From Streptomyces radiopugnans (lineage in GTDB: Bacteria > Actinomycetota > Actinomycetes > Streptomycetales > Streptomycetaceae), in contig NZ_FOET01000012.1 of NCBI RefSeq assembly GCF_900110735.1, positions 124,001 through 188,000 on the forward strand: a stretch of DNA of 64,000 bases. The letters are read 5' to 3'. A program made the translations under genes and the position numbers. Shown piece by piece: positions 25,954 through 33,477 of the stretch; positions within the stretch are counted from its first letter, which is position 1, and the number at the start of each line of letters is the position of its first letter. Below the pieces are notes generated by a model. That model had not been told where the DNA came from and made no database searches. It saw nothing but the letters and a program-made list of their open reading frames with translations.

Positions 25954-27048
25954 GTGGACGACTCGGGCACCCCAGCCGAAGAGCCGACGACGGACGGCGA
26001 GGCGGCCGGCGACCCGGCCCATCCGGAGGAGGACCCCCTCGCGCTCCGCATCGAGCAGCTGATCCTCGGCGCCGGGCGGCAGTACACGCCCTTCCAGGCG
26101 GCCCGCGCCGCCGACGTCCCGATGGAGCTGGCCGCCCGCTTCTGGCGCGCGATGGGGTTCGCCGACATCGGCCAGGCCAAGGCGCTCACCGAGACGGACG
26201 TGATCGCACTGCGGCGGCTGGCCGGCCTGGTGGAGGCGGGGCTGCTCAGCGAGGCGATGGCGGTGCAGGTGGCGCGGTCCACCGGGCAGACCACCGCGCG
26301 GCTGGCCGAGTGGCAGATCGACTCCTTCCTGGAGGGCCTGACCGAGCCGCCCGAGCCGGGCATGACCCGCACCGAGGTGGCCTACCCGCTGGTCGAGCTG
26401 CTGCTGCCGGAGCTCCAGGAGTTCCTGGTGTACGTCTGGCGGCGGCAGCTCGCCGCCGCCACCGGCCGGGTGGTGCAGGCGGCCGACGACGAGGAGATGG
26501 TGGACCGGCGCCTGGCGGTCGCCTTCGCCGACCTGGTCGGCTTCACCCGGCTGACGCGCCGGCTGGAGGAGGAGGAGCTGGGCGAGCTGGTCGAGGCGTT
26601 CGAGACCACCGCCGCCGACCTGGTCGCCGCGCACGGCGGCCGGCTGATCAAGACGCTCGGCGACGAGGTGCTCTACGTCGCCGACGACGCGGGCACCGCG
26701 GCCGAGATCGGGCTGCGGCTGATCGAGACCCTGGCCAACGACGCGACGATGCCCGAGCTGCGGGTGGGCATGGCCCTGGGCACGGTCACCACCCGGATGG
26801 GCGATGTCTTCGGCAACACGGTCAACCTGGCCAGCCGGCTGACCTCGATAGCGCCCAAGGACGCGGTGCTGGTGGACGGCGCGCTGCGCGCCGAGCTGGT
26901 CGCCGCCGGGGAGGCGCCGGAGTCGGAGAAGGAGACGGACGCCGGCGCGTCGTACCGCTTCGCGCTCCGTCCCCTCTACCAGCGCCCGGTACGCGGTCTC
27001 GGCGTCATCGAGCCCTGGCTGCTGACCCGCCGCCCCTCCGGATCCTGA
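25954..27048 (+). CDS. cya: class III adenylate cyclase
   Basis: 364 residues. The N-terminal half is a helical, soluble, MerR-like/regulatory region (residues 25-170, including YTPFQAARAADVPMELAARFWRAMGF). The catalytic cyclase homology domain is residues 185-345: RRLAVAFADLVGFTRLTRRLEEEELG (first metal Asp), GGRLIKTLGDEVLYVADD (second metal Asp, substrate Lys), and GMALGTVTTRMGDVFGNTVNLASRL. It makes cAMP; in S. coelicolor the single soluble enzyme Cya affects germination and development. GTG 25954 follows GGAAGGGCA. It is preceded by birA, about 120 bp away. Confidence 0.93.
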   Translation: MDDSGTPAEEPTTDGEAAGDPAHPEEDPLALRIEQLILGAGRQYTPFQAARAADVPMELAARFWRAMGFADIGQAKALTETDVIALRRLAGLVEAGLLSEAMAVQVARSTGQTTARLAEWQIDSFLEGLTEPPEPGMTRTEVAYPLVELLLPELQEFLVYVWRRQLAAATGRVVQAADDEEMVDRRLAVAFADLVGFTRLTRRLEEEELGELVEAFETTAADLVAAHGGRLIKTLGDEVLYVADDAGTAAEIGLRLIETLANDATMPELRVGMALGTVTTRMGDVFGNTVNLASRLTSIAPKDAVLVDGALRAELVAAGEAPESEKETDAGASYRFALRPLYQRPVRGLGVIEPWLLTRRPSGS

Positions 27049-27159
27049 CCGCCGTCCCGCCTCCCCTCCCCTTCCCCCCCGCCCCTGCGCACGCCCGTCG
27101 TCCGCCGCTCGCCCCCTGACCGCCGGGCGGGGCGGATGGCATGATGCGCCCGTACACCA

Positions 27160-27175
27160 GTGAGCGATCGTTAAC
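27160..27175. promoter_or_regulatory. TetR-type quasi-palindrome before enoyl-CoA hydratase
   Basis: The sequence GTGAGCGATCGTTAAC has two mismatched pairs in otherwise complementary 8-bp halves. It lies 12 bp before the GTG start of the enoyl-CoA hydratase. Size and shape fit a TetR-family operator. No regulator gene is adjacent. Confidence 0.4.
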
Positions 27176-27187
27176 CGGAAGGGCTGT

Positions 27188-28021
27188 GTGGACGACGTGA
27201 GCGTGCGCGAGGGCGAGGGCGTGGGCGAGGAGCGGTTCGGCGAGTGGGTCGCGGTGCGGCGGGAGCCGGACGGGCACGTCGCCGAGCTGGTGCTGGACCG
27301 GCCGAAGGCGATGAACGCCGTCTCCACCGAGATGGCCCGCAACATCGGGGACGCCTGCGCCGCGCTCGCCGCGGACCGGCGGGTGCGCGCCGTGGTGCTC
27401 TCCTCCACCCACGAGCGGGCCTTCTGCGTGGGCGCGGACCTGAAGGAGCGCAACTCCTTCAGCGACGCCGACCTGTCCCGGCAGCGGCCGTACGCCCGCG
27501 CCGCCTACACCGGGGTGCTGGAGCTGCCGGTGCCGACGATCGCGGCCGTGCACGGGTTCGCGCTCGGCGGCGGCTTCGAGCTGGCCCTGTCCTGCGACCT
27601 GATCGTCGCCGACCCCACCGCGGTGGTCGGCCTGCCGGAGGTGTCGGTCGGGGTGATCCCCGGCGGCGGCGGCACCCAGCTGCTGCCGCGCCGGGTGGGC
27701 GCCGCCCGCGCCGCCGAGCTGATCTTCACCGCGCGCAGGGTGGAGGCCGAGGAGGCCCGTGAGCTGGGTCTGGTCGACCGTCTGGCGGCCCGCGGCGAGG
27801 ACCGCGCCGAGGCGCTGGAGCTGGCCCGGCGCATCGCCGCCAACTCCCCGGTGGGCCTGCGGGCGGCCAAGCGGGCGTTGCGCACCGGATGGGGGATGGA
27901 CCTGCGCGCCGGTCTGGAGGTCGAGGACGCGGCCTGGCGCTCGGTGGCGTTCTCCGGCGACCGGGCCGAGGGCGTGGCCGCCTTCAACGAGAAGCGGGCC
28001 CCGCGCTGGCCGGGGGAGTGA
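27188..28021 (+). CDS. enoyl-CoA hydratase/isomerase
   Basis: 277-residue crotonase-fold protein. The first oxyanion-hole strand is RAFCVGADLKERN, the second is VHGFALGGGFELALSCDLIVAD, and catalytic glutamates are expected in GLPEVSVGVIPGGGGTQLLPR, with ARRVEAEEARELGLVDRL after it. It likely hydrates a trans-2-enoyl-CoA in fatty-acid or branched-chain degradation; the exact substrate is not readable. GTG 27188 follows GGAAGGG. A TetR-like quasi-palindrome lies just upstream. It is followed by the GGDEF gene on the same strand but that gene has its own likely promoter. Confidence 0.9.
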   Translation: MDDVSVREGEGVGEERFGEWVAVRREPDGHVAELVLDRPKAMNAVSTEMARNIGDACAALAADRRVRAVVLSSTHERAFCVGADLKERNSFSDADLSRQRPYARAAYTGVLELPVPTIAAVHGFALGGGFELALSCDLIVADPTAVVGLPEVSVGVIPGGGGTQLLPRRVGAARAAELIFTARRVEAEEARELGLVDRLAARGEDRAEALELARRIAANSPVGLRAAKRALRTGWGMDLRAGLEVEDAAWRSVAFSGDRAEGVAAFNEKRAPRWPGE

Positions 28022-28111
28022 CCCGGAGTTGAGCGGGCACGAGCCCGGTGAGCCGGAGCGGGCCGGTGCGAGCCGGTCGGCGACCCGGAGTGAAGGCCCA
28101 TAACCTGGGTC

Positions 28112-29338
28112 GTGTGGATCGGGTACGGCATGGGTGACGACGCGCGGCTGAGGACCGTGGTGGGGCTGGCGCAGGAGATGGCCGCCGCCCACACCCTGCG
28201 CGACCTCGCCCGCACGGCCGCCGAGGGCGCGCGGGCCGCGCTGGGCGGCTCCTTCGCGGCCCTGTCCGTCTGGGAGCGCGAGCGCGGCCTGCTGCGGGTG
28301 CTGGTGAACGCCGGCGAGCGGCGCGGGGACGAGGAGGAGTTCCCCGAGGACGAGACGTACCCGGTCCACGACTTCCCCGAGATCACCGGCCTGCGCCCCG
28401 GGAGCGGCCCGGGGGCCGGGACGCGCGCCTGGGTGGAGACGGCCTCCGGCGGGAGCCGGGCGTCCCGGTACGGACCCGGGGCGCCCCACGAGCGGCGGCC
28501 GTCGGCGCTGCGCCGGAGGGGGCGGGGCTGCTGCGTGATCGCCCCGGTCGTCGTGGACGGGCGGGCGTGGGGCGAGCTGTACGTGGCGCGCGAGATCGGG
28601 CAGCCGGTCTTCGACCGTGCCGACGCGGACTTCGCCGAGGCGCTGGCGTCGGTGATCGCGGCCGGGATCGCCCAGACCGAGCGGCTGGAGGAGGTGCGCC
28701 GGCTGGCCTTCACCGACCCCCTCACCGGCCTGGCGAACCGCCGGGCGGTGGACGTGGGGCTGGACGAGGCGCTGGAGCGGCACCGTGCGGACGGGACGGT
28801 GGTCAGCCTGCTGGTCTGCGACGTCAACGGGCTCAAGAGGGTCAACGACGTGCTGGGCCACGAGGCGGGCGACCGGCTGCTGGAACGTTTCGCTTCGGTG
28901 CTGTCCCTGTGCGGCGCGATGCTCCCGGACACCCTGGCCGCCCGGCTGGGCGGGGACGAGTTCTGCCTGCTGGCGGTGGGGCCGTCGGCGGACGAGGTGG
29001 TCCGGGTGGCGGACGAGGTGTGCCGCCGGGCCGCGGAGCTGGAGACCGGGCAGGGGGTGGCCTGCGGGGTCGCCTCGACGGGCGACCCGATAGGCCCGGT
29101 CCGCTCGGCCCGCCGGCTGTTCCGCCTCGCCGACGCCGCCCAGTACCGGGCCAAGGCCGCCCGCACCGACAAGCCGGTGGTGGCCGGGCGCGAGGGCGGA
29201 GCGGACGCCGGGGAGGCCGGGGGAGAGGGCGGTGCGGGCTGCGCCGGGGACGCCGTGGTCCGCCTGGCGGACCAGGCCGAGCAGGGGCGGATCGGGGCTC
29301 CGGGCGACCGCCGCCGGCTGCGCGGCCTGGACGTGTGA
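28112..29338 (+). CDS. GAF-GGDEF diguanylate cyclase-like protein
   Basis: 408 residues. The N-terminal GAF-like domain (about 8-195) has AAAHTLRDLARTAAEGARAAL and CCVIAPVVVDGRAWGELYVARE. The GGDEF domain (about 205-365) begins RLAFTDPLTGLANRRAVD and has an intact active-site motif RLGGDEFCLLA, so synthesis of c-di-GMP is plausible. I see no RxxD inhibitory site at the usual spacing. A Gly/Ala-rich tail follows. There are no membrane segments. GTG 28112 lies 5 nt after TAACCT; ATG 28130 is an alternative. Upstream of hutH, the position matches one of the S. coelicolor GGDEF proteins (possibly CdgE). Confidence 0.85.
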   Translation: MWIGYGMGDDARLRTVVGLAQEMAAAHTLRDLARTAAEGARAALGGSFAALSVWERERGLLRVLVNAGERRGDEEEFPEDETYPVHDFPEITGLRPGSGPGAGTRAWVETASGGSRASRYGPGAPHERRPSALRRRGRGCCVIAPVVVDGRAWGELYVAREIGQPVFDRADADFAEALASVIAAGIAQTERLEEVRRLAFTDPLTGLANRRAVDVGLDEALERHRADGTVVSLLVCDVNGLKRVNDVLGHEAGDRLLERFASVLSLCGAMLPDTLAARLGGDEFCLLAVGPSADEVVRVADEVCRRAAELETGQGVACGVASTGDPIGPVRSARRLFRLADAAQYRAKAARTDKPVVAGREGGADAGEAGGEGGAGCAGDAVVRLADQAEQGRIGAPGDRRRLRGLDV

Positions 29339-29394
29339 GCACCGGTGCGCGGACCCGGCGGCTCACGTGGACCGGCGCGGTCCCGGCAAGGTCG

Positions 29395-29422
29395 TGACAG
29401 AACTCGATTCACTCTTTAGTGT
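29395..29422 (+). promoter_or_regulatory. hutH promoter, leaderless type
   Basis: GTGACA (29395-29400), a 16-bp AT-richer spacer and TAGTGT (29417-29422) precede the hutH ATG by 8 nt, and no ribosome site is present. Confidence 0.5.
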
Positions 29423-29430
29423 TCCTGAAT

Positions 29431-30987
29431 ATGGATATGCAGAACCGCGTGGTGATCGGCCCCTCCGGCACCACCGCCGAGGACGTCGTCGCCGTCGCCC
29501 GCGGCCTGGCCCGCGTCGAACTGTCCGACGAGGCGCTGGCCGCCCTCGCCGCCGCCCGCCGGATCGTCGACGACCTGGCCGCGGCCCCCGACCCCGTCTA
29601 CGGCGTCTCCACCGGCTTCGGTGCCCTGGCCGTGCGCCACATCCCCGCCGGGCTGCGCGTGCAGCTCCAGCGCAACATCGTCCGCTCGCACGCCGCAGGC
29701 ATGGGCCCGCGCGTGGAGCGCGAGGTGGTGCGGGCGCTGATGTTCCTGCGGCTGAAGACGCTGGCCTCGGGCCGCACCGGGGTGCGGCCCGAGGTGGCCC
29801 GTGCCATGGCGGACCTGCTCAACGCGCGCATCACGCCCGTCGTCCACGAGTACGGCTCGCTCGGCTGCTCCGGCGACCTGGCGCCGCTGTCGCACTGCGC
29901 GCTGGCGCTGATGGGCGAGGGGGAGGCCGAGGGCCCCGACGGGCGGGTGCGGCCGGTGGCCGAGCTGCTGGCCGAGCACGGGCCGGCCCCCGTGGAACTG
30001 CGGGAGAAGGAGGGGCTGGCCCTCCTCAACGGCACCGACGGCATGCTCGGCATGCTGGTGTTGGCCTGCGACGACCTCGCCCGGCTGTTCACCTGCGCCG
30101 ACATCACCGCCGCCCTCACCCTGGAGGCGCTGCTGGGCACCGACCGGGTGCTCGCGCCCGAGCTGCACGCCGTCCGCCCCCACCCCGGCCAGGCCGCCTC
30201 CGCCGCCAACATGCTCAAGGTCCTGGCCGGCTCCGGGCTCACCGGCCACCACCAGGACGACGCCCCGCGCGTGCAGGACGCCTACTCGGTGCGCTGCGCC
30301 CCCCAGGTCGCCGGTGCCGGGCGCGACACCCTGGCGCACGCCCGCACCGTCGCCGAGCGGGAGCTGGCGGCGGCCGTGGACAACCCGGTGGTGCTTCCCG
30401 AGACCGGGCGGGTGGAGTCCAACGGCAACTTCCACGGCGCTCCGGTCGCCTACGTGCTGGACTTCCTCGCCATCGCCGCGGCCGACCTGGCCTCCATCTC
30501 CGAGCGCCGCACCGACCGGCTGCTGGACCGCAACCGCAGCCACGGGCTGCCGCCCTTCCTGGCGGGCGACGCGGGCGTGGACTCGGGGCTGATGATCGCC
30601 CAGTACACCCAGGCCGCCCTGGTCAGCGAGATGAAGCGGCTGGCGGTCCCGGCCTCGGTGGACTCGATCCCGTCCTCGGCGATGCAGGAGGACCACGTCT
30701 CGATGGGCTGGTCGGCCGCCCGCAAGCTGCGCACCGCCGTCGACGGGCTGACCCGCGTGGTGGCCGTGGAGCTGTGCGCCGCCGCCCGCGCGGTCGAGCT
30801 GCGCGCGGCGGACGGGCTGACCCCCTCGCCCGCCGCCTCGGCGGTGGTGGCCGCGGCGCGCGAGGCCGGGGTGCGGGGCCCGGGGGAAGATCGTTATCTG
30901 GCGCCGGAGTTGGCGGCGGCGGAGGCGTTCGTCCGCGGGGGAGGGCTGGTGGCGGCGGCCGAGGCCGTCACCGGGCCGCTGGCGTGA
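29431..30987 (+). CDS. hutH: histidine ammonia-lyase
   Basis: 518 residues. It deaminates histidine to urocanate, the first step of the Hut pathway. Family blocks: VYGVSTGFGALAVRHI, LQRNIVRSHAAGMG, EYGSLGCSGDLAPLSHCALALMGEG, NGTDGMLGML, VQDAYSVRCAPQVAG, NPVVLPETGRVESNGNFHG and MQEDHVSMGW. The MIO cofactor triad is Cys146-Ser147-Gly148 rather than the more common Ala-Ser-Gly. No other hut gene is adjacent. ATG 29431 is chosen over GTG 29419. The 3' end overlaps the convergent LADTG-protein gene by 20 nt. Confidence 0.95.
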   Translation: MDMQNRVVIGPSGTTAEDVVAVARGLARVELSDEALAALAAARRIVDDLAAAPDPVYGVSTGFGALAVRHIPAGLRVQLQRNIVRSHAAGMGPRVEREVVRALMFLRLKTLASGRTGVRPEVARAMADLLNARITPVVHEYGSLGCSGDLAPLSHCALALMGEGEAEGPDGRVRPVAELLAEHGPAPVELREKEGLALLNGTDGMLGMLVLACDDLARLFTCADITAALTLEALLGTDRVLAPELHAVRPHPGQAASAANMLKVLAGSGLTGHHQDDAPRVQDAYSVRCAPQVAGAGRDTLAHARTVAERELAAAVDNPVVLPETGRVESNGNFHGAPVAYVLDFLAIAAADLASISERRTDRLLDRNRSHGLPPFLAGDAGVDSGLMIAQYTQAALVSEMKRLAVPASVDSIPSSAMQEDHVSMGWSAARKLRTAVDGLTRVVAVELCAAARAVELRAADGLTPSPAASAVVAAAREAGVRGPGEDRYLAPELAAAEAFVRGGGLVAAAEAVTGPLA

Positions 30988-31291
30988 GACCCTCGCGGCC
31001 GGCGCGGACGCGGGCGCTGACCAGCAGGGCGGCGCCCGCGCCGAGGAAGCCGAGGCCGCCGACGAGGTAGGGCGTGGTGTCGAAGCTGCCGGTGTCGGCC
31101 AGCAGCACCTCGCCCCCGGAACCGGTCTGGGTCTGGGCCTGGGTCTGGACCTGCGCCCCGGCCTGAGCCCGGGAGGCGGCTGCGGCCGGCTCGCCGTCGC
31201 CGGTGGCGTTCGCGGACGGTACGAACCACAGACCGCACAGGAGGCCGCCCGCGACGGCGGCGGTCACCAGCGGTCGACGGTGTGCTCGCAC
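30968..31291 (-). CDS. small sortase-anchored (LADTG) surface protein
   Basis: 107 residues with a complete export and sorting layout: a signal peptide (MRAHRRPLVTAAVAGGLLCGLWFVPSANA), a short mature region of Gln/Thr/Ala repeats (AQVQTQAQTQTGSGG), a sortase motif LADTG, a hydrophobic helix (PYLVGGLGFLGAGAALLVSA) and a basic tail (RVRAGRE). LAxTG is the motif of class E sortases in Streptomyces. The exposed part is only about 45 residues, so it may be a stalk or spacer rather than an enzyme. It is divergent from the L,D-transpeptidase gene. Confidence 0.85.
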   Translation of the reverse strand: MRAHRRPLVTAAVAGGLLCGLWFVPSANATGDGEPAAAASRAQAGAQVQTQAQTQTGSGGEVLLADTGSFDTTPYLVGGLGFLGAGAALLVSARVRAGREGLTPAAR

Positions 31292-31714
31292 GGAAGGGCC
31301 CCCTCGGTACAGCGGACAGGCGGTGCTGCGACCGATGCTAACGACGGGAGGGGGGCCGCGTGAAGGGCGGTCGGCGTCCGCGGCCCCCGCCGCGCGGCCA
31401 TCTCATGCGAAATCGGTCACATTGCCATATAAGCGCCGTGACAGGAGGAAAGTGCTGTGATGTGATCGGGTGTCACAGGGAGCGGGCCTGCCGGTAACGA
31501 TCCGGAACCGCGGGGGAATTCCCGCCCGCCAGTGCAACCCCTGGTGACGGAAGGGTGTCTTACCCCACAGTCTTACCCTGGGTGGAACGGGTCACAGTTC
31601 CCTCGCGTTCTCGTACGTGCGGCCGTGGGGTGGACGTCCCGCTTCGCCTTCACCGGACGGCGTGGGACGCGGAACGGGGAGCCAGAGGTTCGTAAGCGGA
31701 TGGAGAAGCGTGTG
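31292..31714 (+). promoter_or_regulatory. long upstream region of the L,D-transpeptidase
   Basis: A 423-bp region between divergent genes with no convincing ORF. It contains a hairpin GCGGGGGAATTCCCGC (about 31510-31525), two copies of GTCTTACCC 13 bp apart (31557-31565 and 31570-31578) and an interrupted CTGTGA...TCACAG repeat near 31453-31478. I could not assign a riboswitch. Confidence 0.35.
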
Positions 31715-32980
31715 ATGAGGGACGGCAAGCGCCGCAGGGGTGTCGTGGCGGCGGCCGCGCTGCTCAGTGGAGTGCTCACACTGTCGGCGTGCGGGGGTGA
31801 GAGCGGCAGCGGCGGCGACTCCGACGCCGACTCCGCGAAGAAGCCGGACAAGGGGCAGGCCCAGGTGGACAGGGCGGCGGCGGAGAAGTCCTCCGAGGCC
31901 CGAATAGTCATCAAGCCCAAGAACGGCGCGGACAACGCCAGCATCCACGCGGCCCGGGTGGAGGTGAAGGGCGGCAAGCTCACCTCGGTGACGATGAAGG
32001 CCACCGCGACCGGCCAGGAGGTCGAGGGCACCCTCGCGGCCGACGGCAGCGGCTGGAAGCCCAACGGCCAGCTGGAGCGCGCCACCCGGTACACGATCTC
32101 CGCCGAGGCCGAGGACGCCGAGGGCCGCAAGGCGCTGGAGAACTCCACCTTCACCACGGTCTCGCCCGAGAGCAGCTTCATCGGCTACTTCACGCCCGAG
32201 GACGGCTCGACCGTCGGCGTCGGCATGCCCGTCTCCATCAACTTCGACAAGGGCATCGCCAACAAGAAGGACGTCCAGGCCGCGATCGAGGTCAACACCA
32301 CCAGCGGCCAGGAGGTCGTGGGCCACTGGTTCAGCGACACCCGCCTGGACTTCCGGCCCAAGGACTACTGGAAGGCCGGCTCCAAGGTCACCGTCGACCT
32401 CAACCTCGACGGCGTCGAGGGCTCCGACGGCATCACCGGCGTCCAGGACAAGAGCTTCAGCTTCACCGTCGGCCGCTCGCAGGTCAGCACGGTCGACGTG
32501 AAGACCAAGACCATGAAGGTCGTCCGGGACGGCAAGACCGTCAAGACCTTCAAGATCTCCGCGGGCGCGCCCGAGACCCCGACCTACAACGGCCAGATGG
32601 TGATCTCCGAGAAGTACAAGGAGACCCGGATGAACGGCGCGACCGTCGGCTTCACCGACGACGACGGCAAGGGCGAGTACGACATCCCCGACGTGCCGCA
32701 CGCCATGCGGCTGTCGACCTCCGGCACCTTCATCCACGGCAACTACTGGGGCGCCGACTCGGTCTTCGGCAACGTCAACACCAGCCACGGCTGCGTCGGA
32801 CTGAACGACGTCCAGGGAGCGAACGACCCCAGCCAGGACGGCGCCTGGTTCTTCGAGAACTCGCTCCTGGGCGACGTGGTCGTGGTCAAGAACTCGCCCG
32901 ACAAGCAGATCACCCCGGACAACGGCCTCAACGGCTGGAACATGTCCTGGGAGGACTGGAAGGCCGGATCCGCCCTCTGA
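31715..32980 (+). CDS. L,D-transpeptidase lipoprotein (YkuD)
   Basis: 421 residues. A lipoprotein signal peptide (KRRRGVVAAAALLSGVLTLSAC, lipobox LSAC) is followed by two Ig-like domains (about 60-270) as in mycobacterial LdtMt2. The YkuD catalytic domain has HGNYWGADSVFGNVNTSHGCVGL with His and catalytic Cys360, then a C-terminal NGWNMSWEDWKAGS extension. It forms 3-3 peptidoglycan crosslinks or attaches proteins on the outer face of the membrane. ATG 31715 has GGAGA upstream; ATG 31700 would add five residues. A perfect 22-bp hairpin ends the unit. Confidence 0.93.
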   Translation: MRDGKRRRGVVAAAALLSGVLTLSACGGESGSGGDSDADSAKKPDKGQAQVDRAAAEKSSEARIVIKPKNGADNASIHAARVEVKGGKLTSVTMKATATGQEVEGTLAADGSGWKPNGQLERATRYTISAEAEDAEGRKALENSTFTTVSPESSFIGYFTPEDGSTVGVGMPVSINFDKGIANKKDVQAAIEVNTTSGQEVVGHWFSDTRLDFRPKDYWKAGSKVTVDLNLDGVEGSDGITGVQDKSFSFTVGRSQVSTVDVKTKTMKVVRDGKTVKTFKISAGAPETPTYNGQMVISEKYKETRMNGATVGFTDDDGKGEYDIPDVPHAMRLSTSGTFIHGNYWGADSVFGNVNTSHGCVGLNDVQGANDPSQDGAWFFENSLLGDVVVVKNSPDKQITPDNGLNGWNMSWEDWKAGSAL

Positions 32981-33043
32981 TCCCCTCCAGGGCCCCGTGA
33001 CGGCCCGCTGACGGCATCCCCCGCTCCCGGGCACAGCTCCACC

Positions 33044-33090
33044 GGAAGGCGGCGGGGAACGGCGCGGTGCGCCGTTCCCCGCCGCCTTCC
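33044..33090 (+). terminator. 22-bp hairpin terminator with GGT loop
   Basis: A perfect 22-bp stem (33044-33065 with 33069-33090) and a 3-nt loop, 64 bp after the transpeptidase stop. Its 3' arm ends in GCCGCCTTCC, the unit of the tandem repeat that follows immediately. Confidence 0.85.
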
Positions 33091-33190
33091 GCCGCCTTCC
33101 GCCGCCTTCCGCCGCCTTCCGCCGCCTTCCGCCGCCTTCCGCCGCCTTCCGCCGCCTTCCGCCGCCTTCCGCCGTCTCCCGCCGTCTCCC
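33081..33190. repeat. 10-bp tandem repeat, 11 copies
   Basis: Nine perfect copies of GCCGCCTTCC (33081-33170) and two copies of the variant GCCGTCTCCC (33171-33190). The first copy is part of the terminator arm. The period is not a multiple of three and the repeat lies in non-coding DNA before the subtilase gene. The remaining bases up to 33477 hold no ORF with protein-like content. Confidence 0.95.
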
Positions 33191-33477
33191 GCGGCCCTCG
33201 CCGGGCGGTCCGCGGCCGGACCCCGGAAAACCATGAAAGGGAAAAATCACGGGGGATGTCGCAGAAGACCGGACCGAAGGTGAACCCGGAGGAGCCCCGG
33301 GAGCGTCCTCACCGTCGCGAGAGCCGGAAGTGCCCGCGCCGACCACCCGGACCGAGGGGGACCGGCGCGGCGTCACACCCAGAACACCTGTCCCATACGA
33401 GGCCGTATGGTGCGGGCGTCCCGGCCTCCCGCAGACTGATCGCGCCGGGGGGCCGCAGGGGTCCCCCACGCATGGTG

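Noticed and set aside
31430-31714. Possible riboswitch (for example c-di-AMP type) in the transpeptidase leader
   Set aside because: The length and wall-related gene are suggestive, but I could not match the conserved core of a known class.
33081-33190. Possible CRISPR-like array
   Set aside because: Ten-bp units without spacers form a simple tandem repeat.
33067-33477. N-terminal extension of the subtilase through the 10-bp repeat
   Set aside because: The extension translates the tandem repeat into a repeated PPPSAAFRRL pattern and puts the signal peptide 140 residues inside the protein. A non-triplet repeat of variable copy number cannot be part of a stable reading frame.
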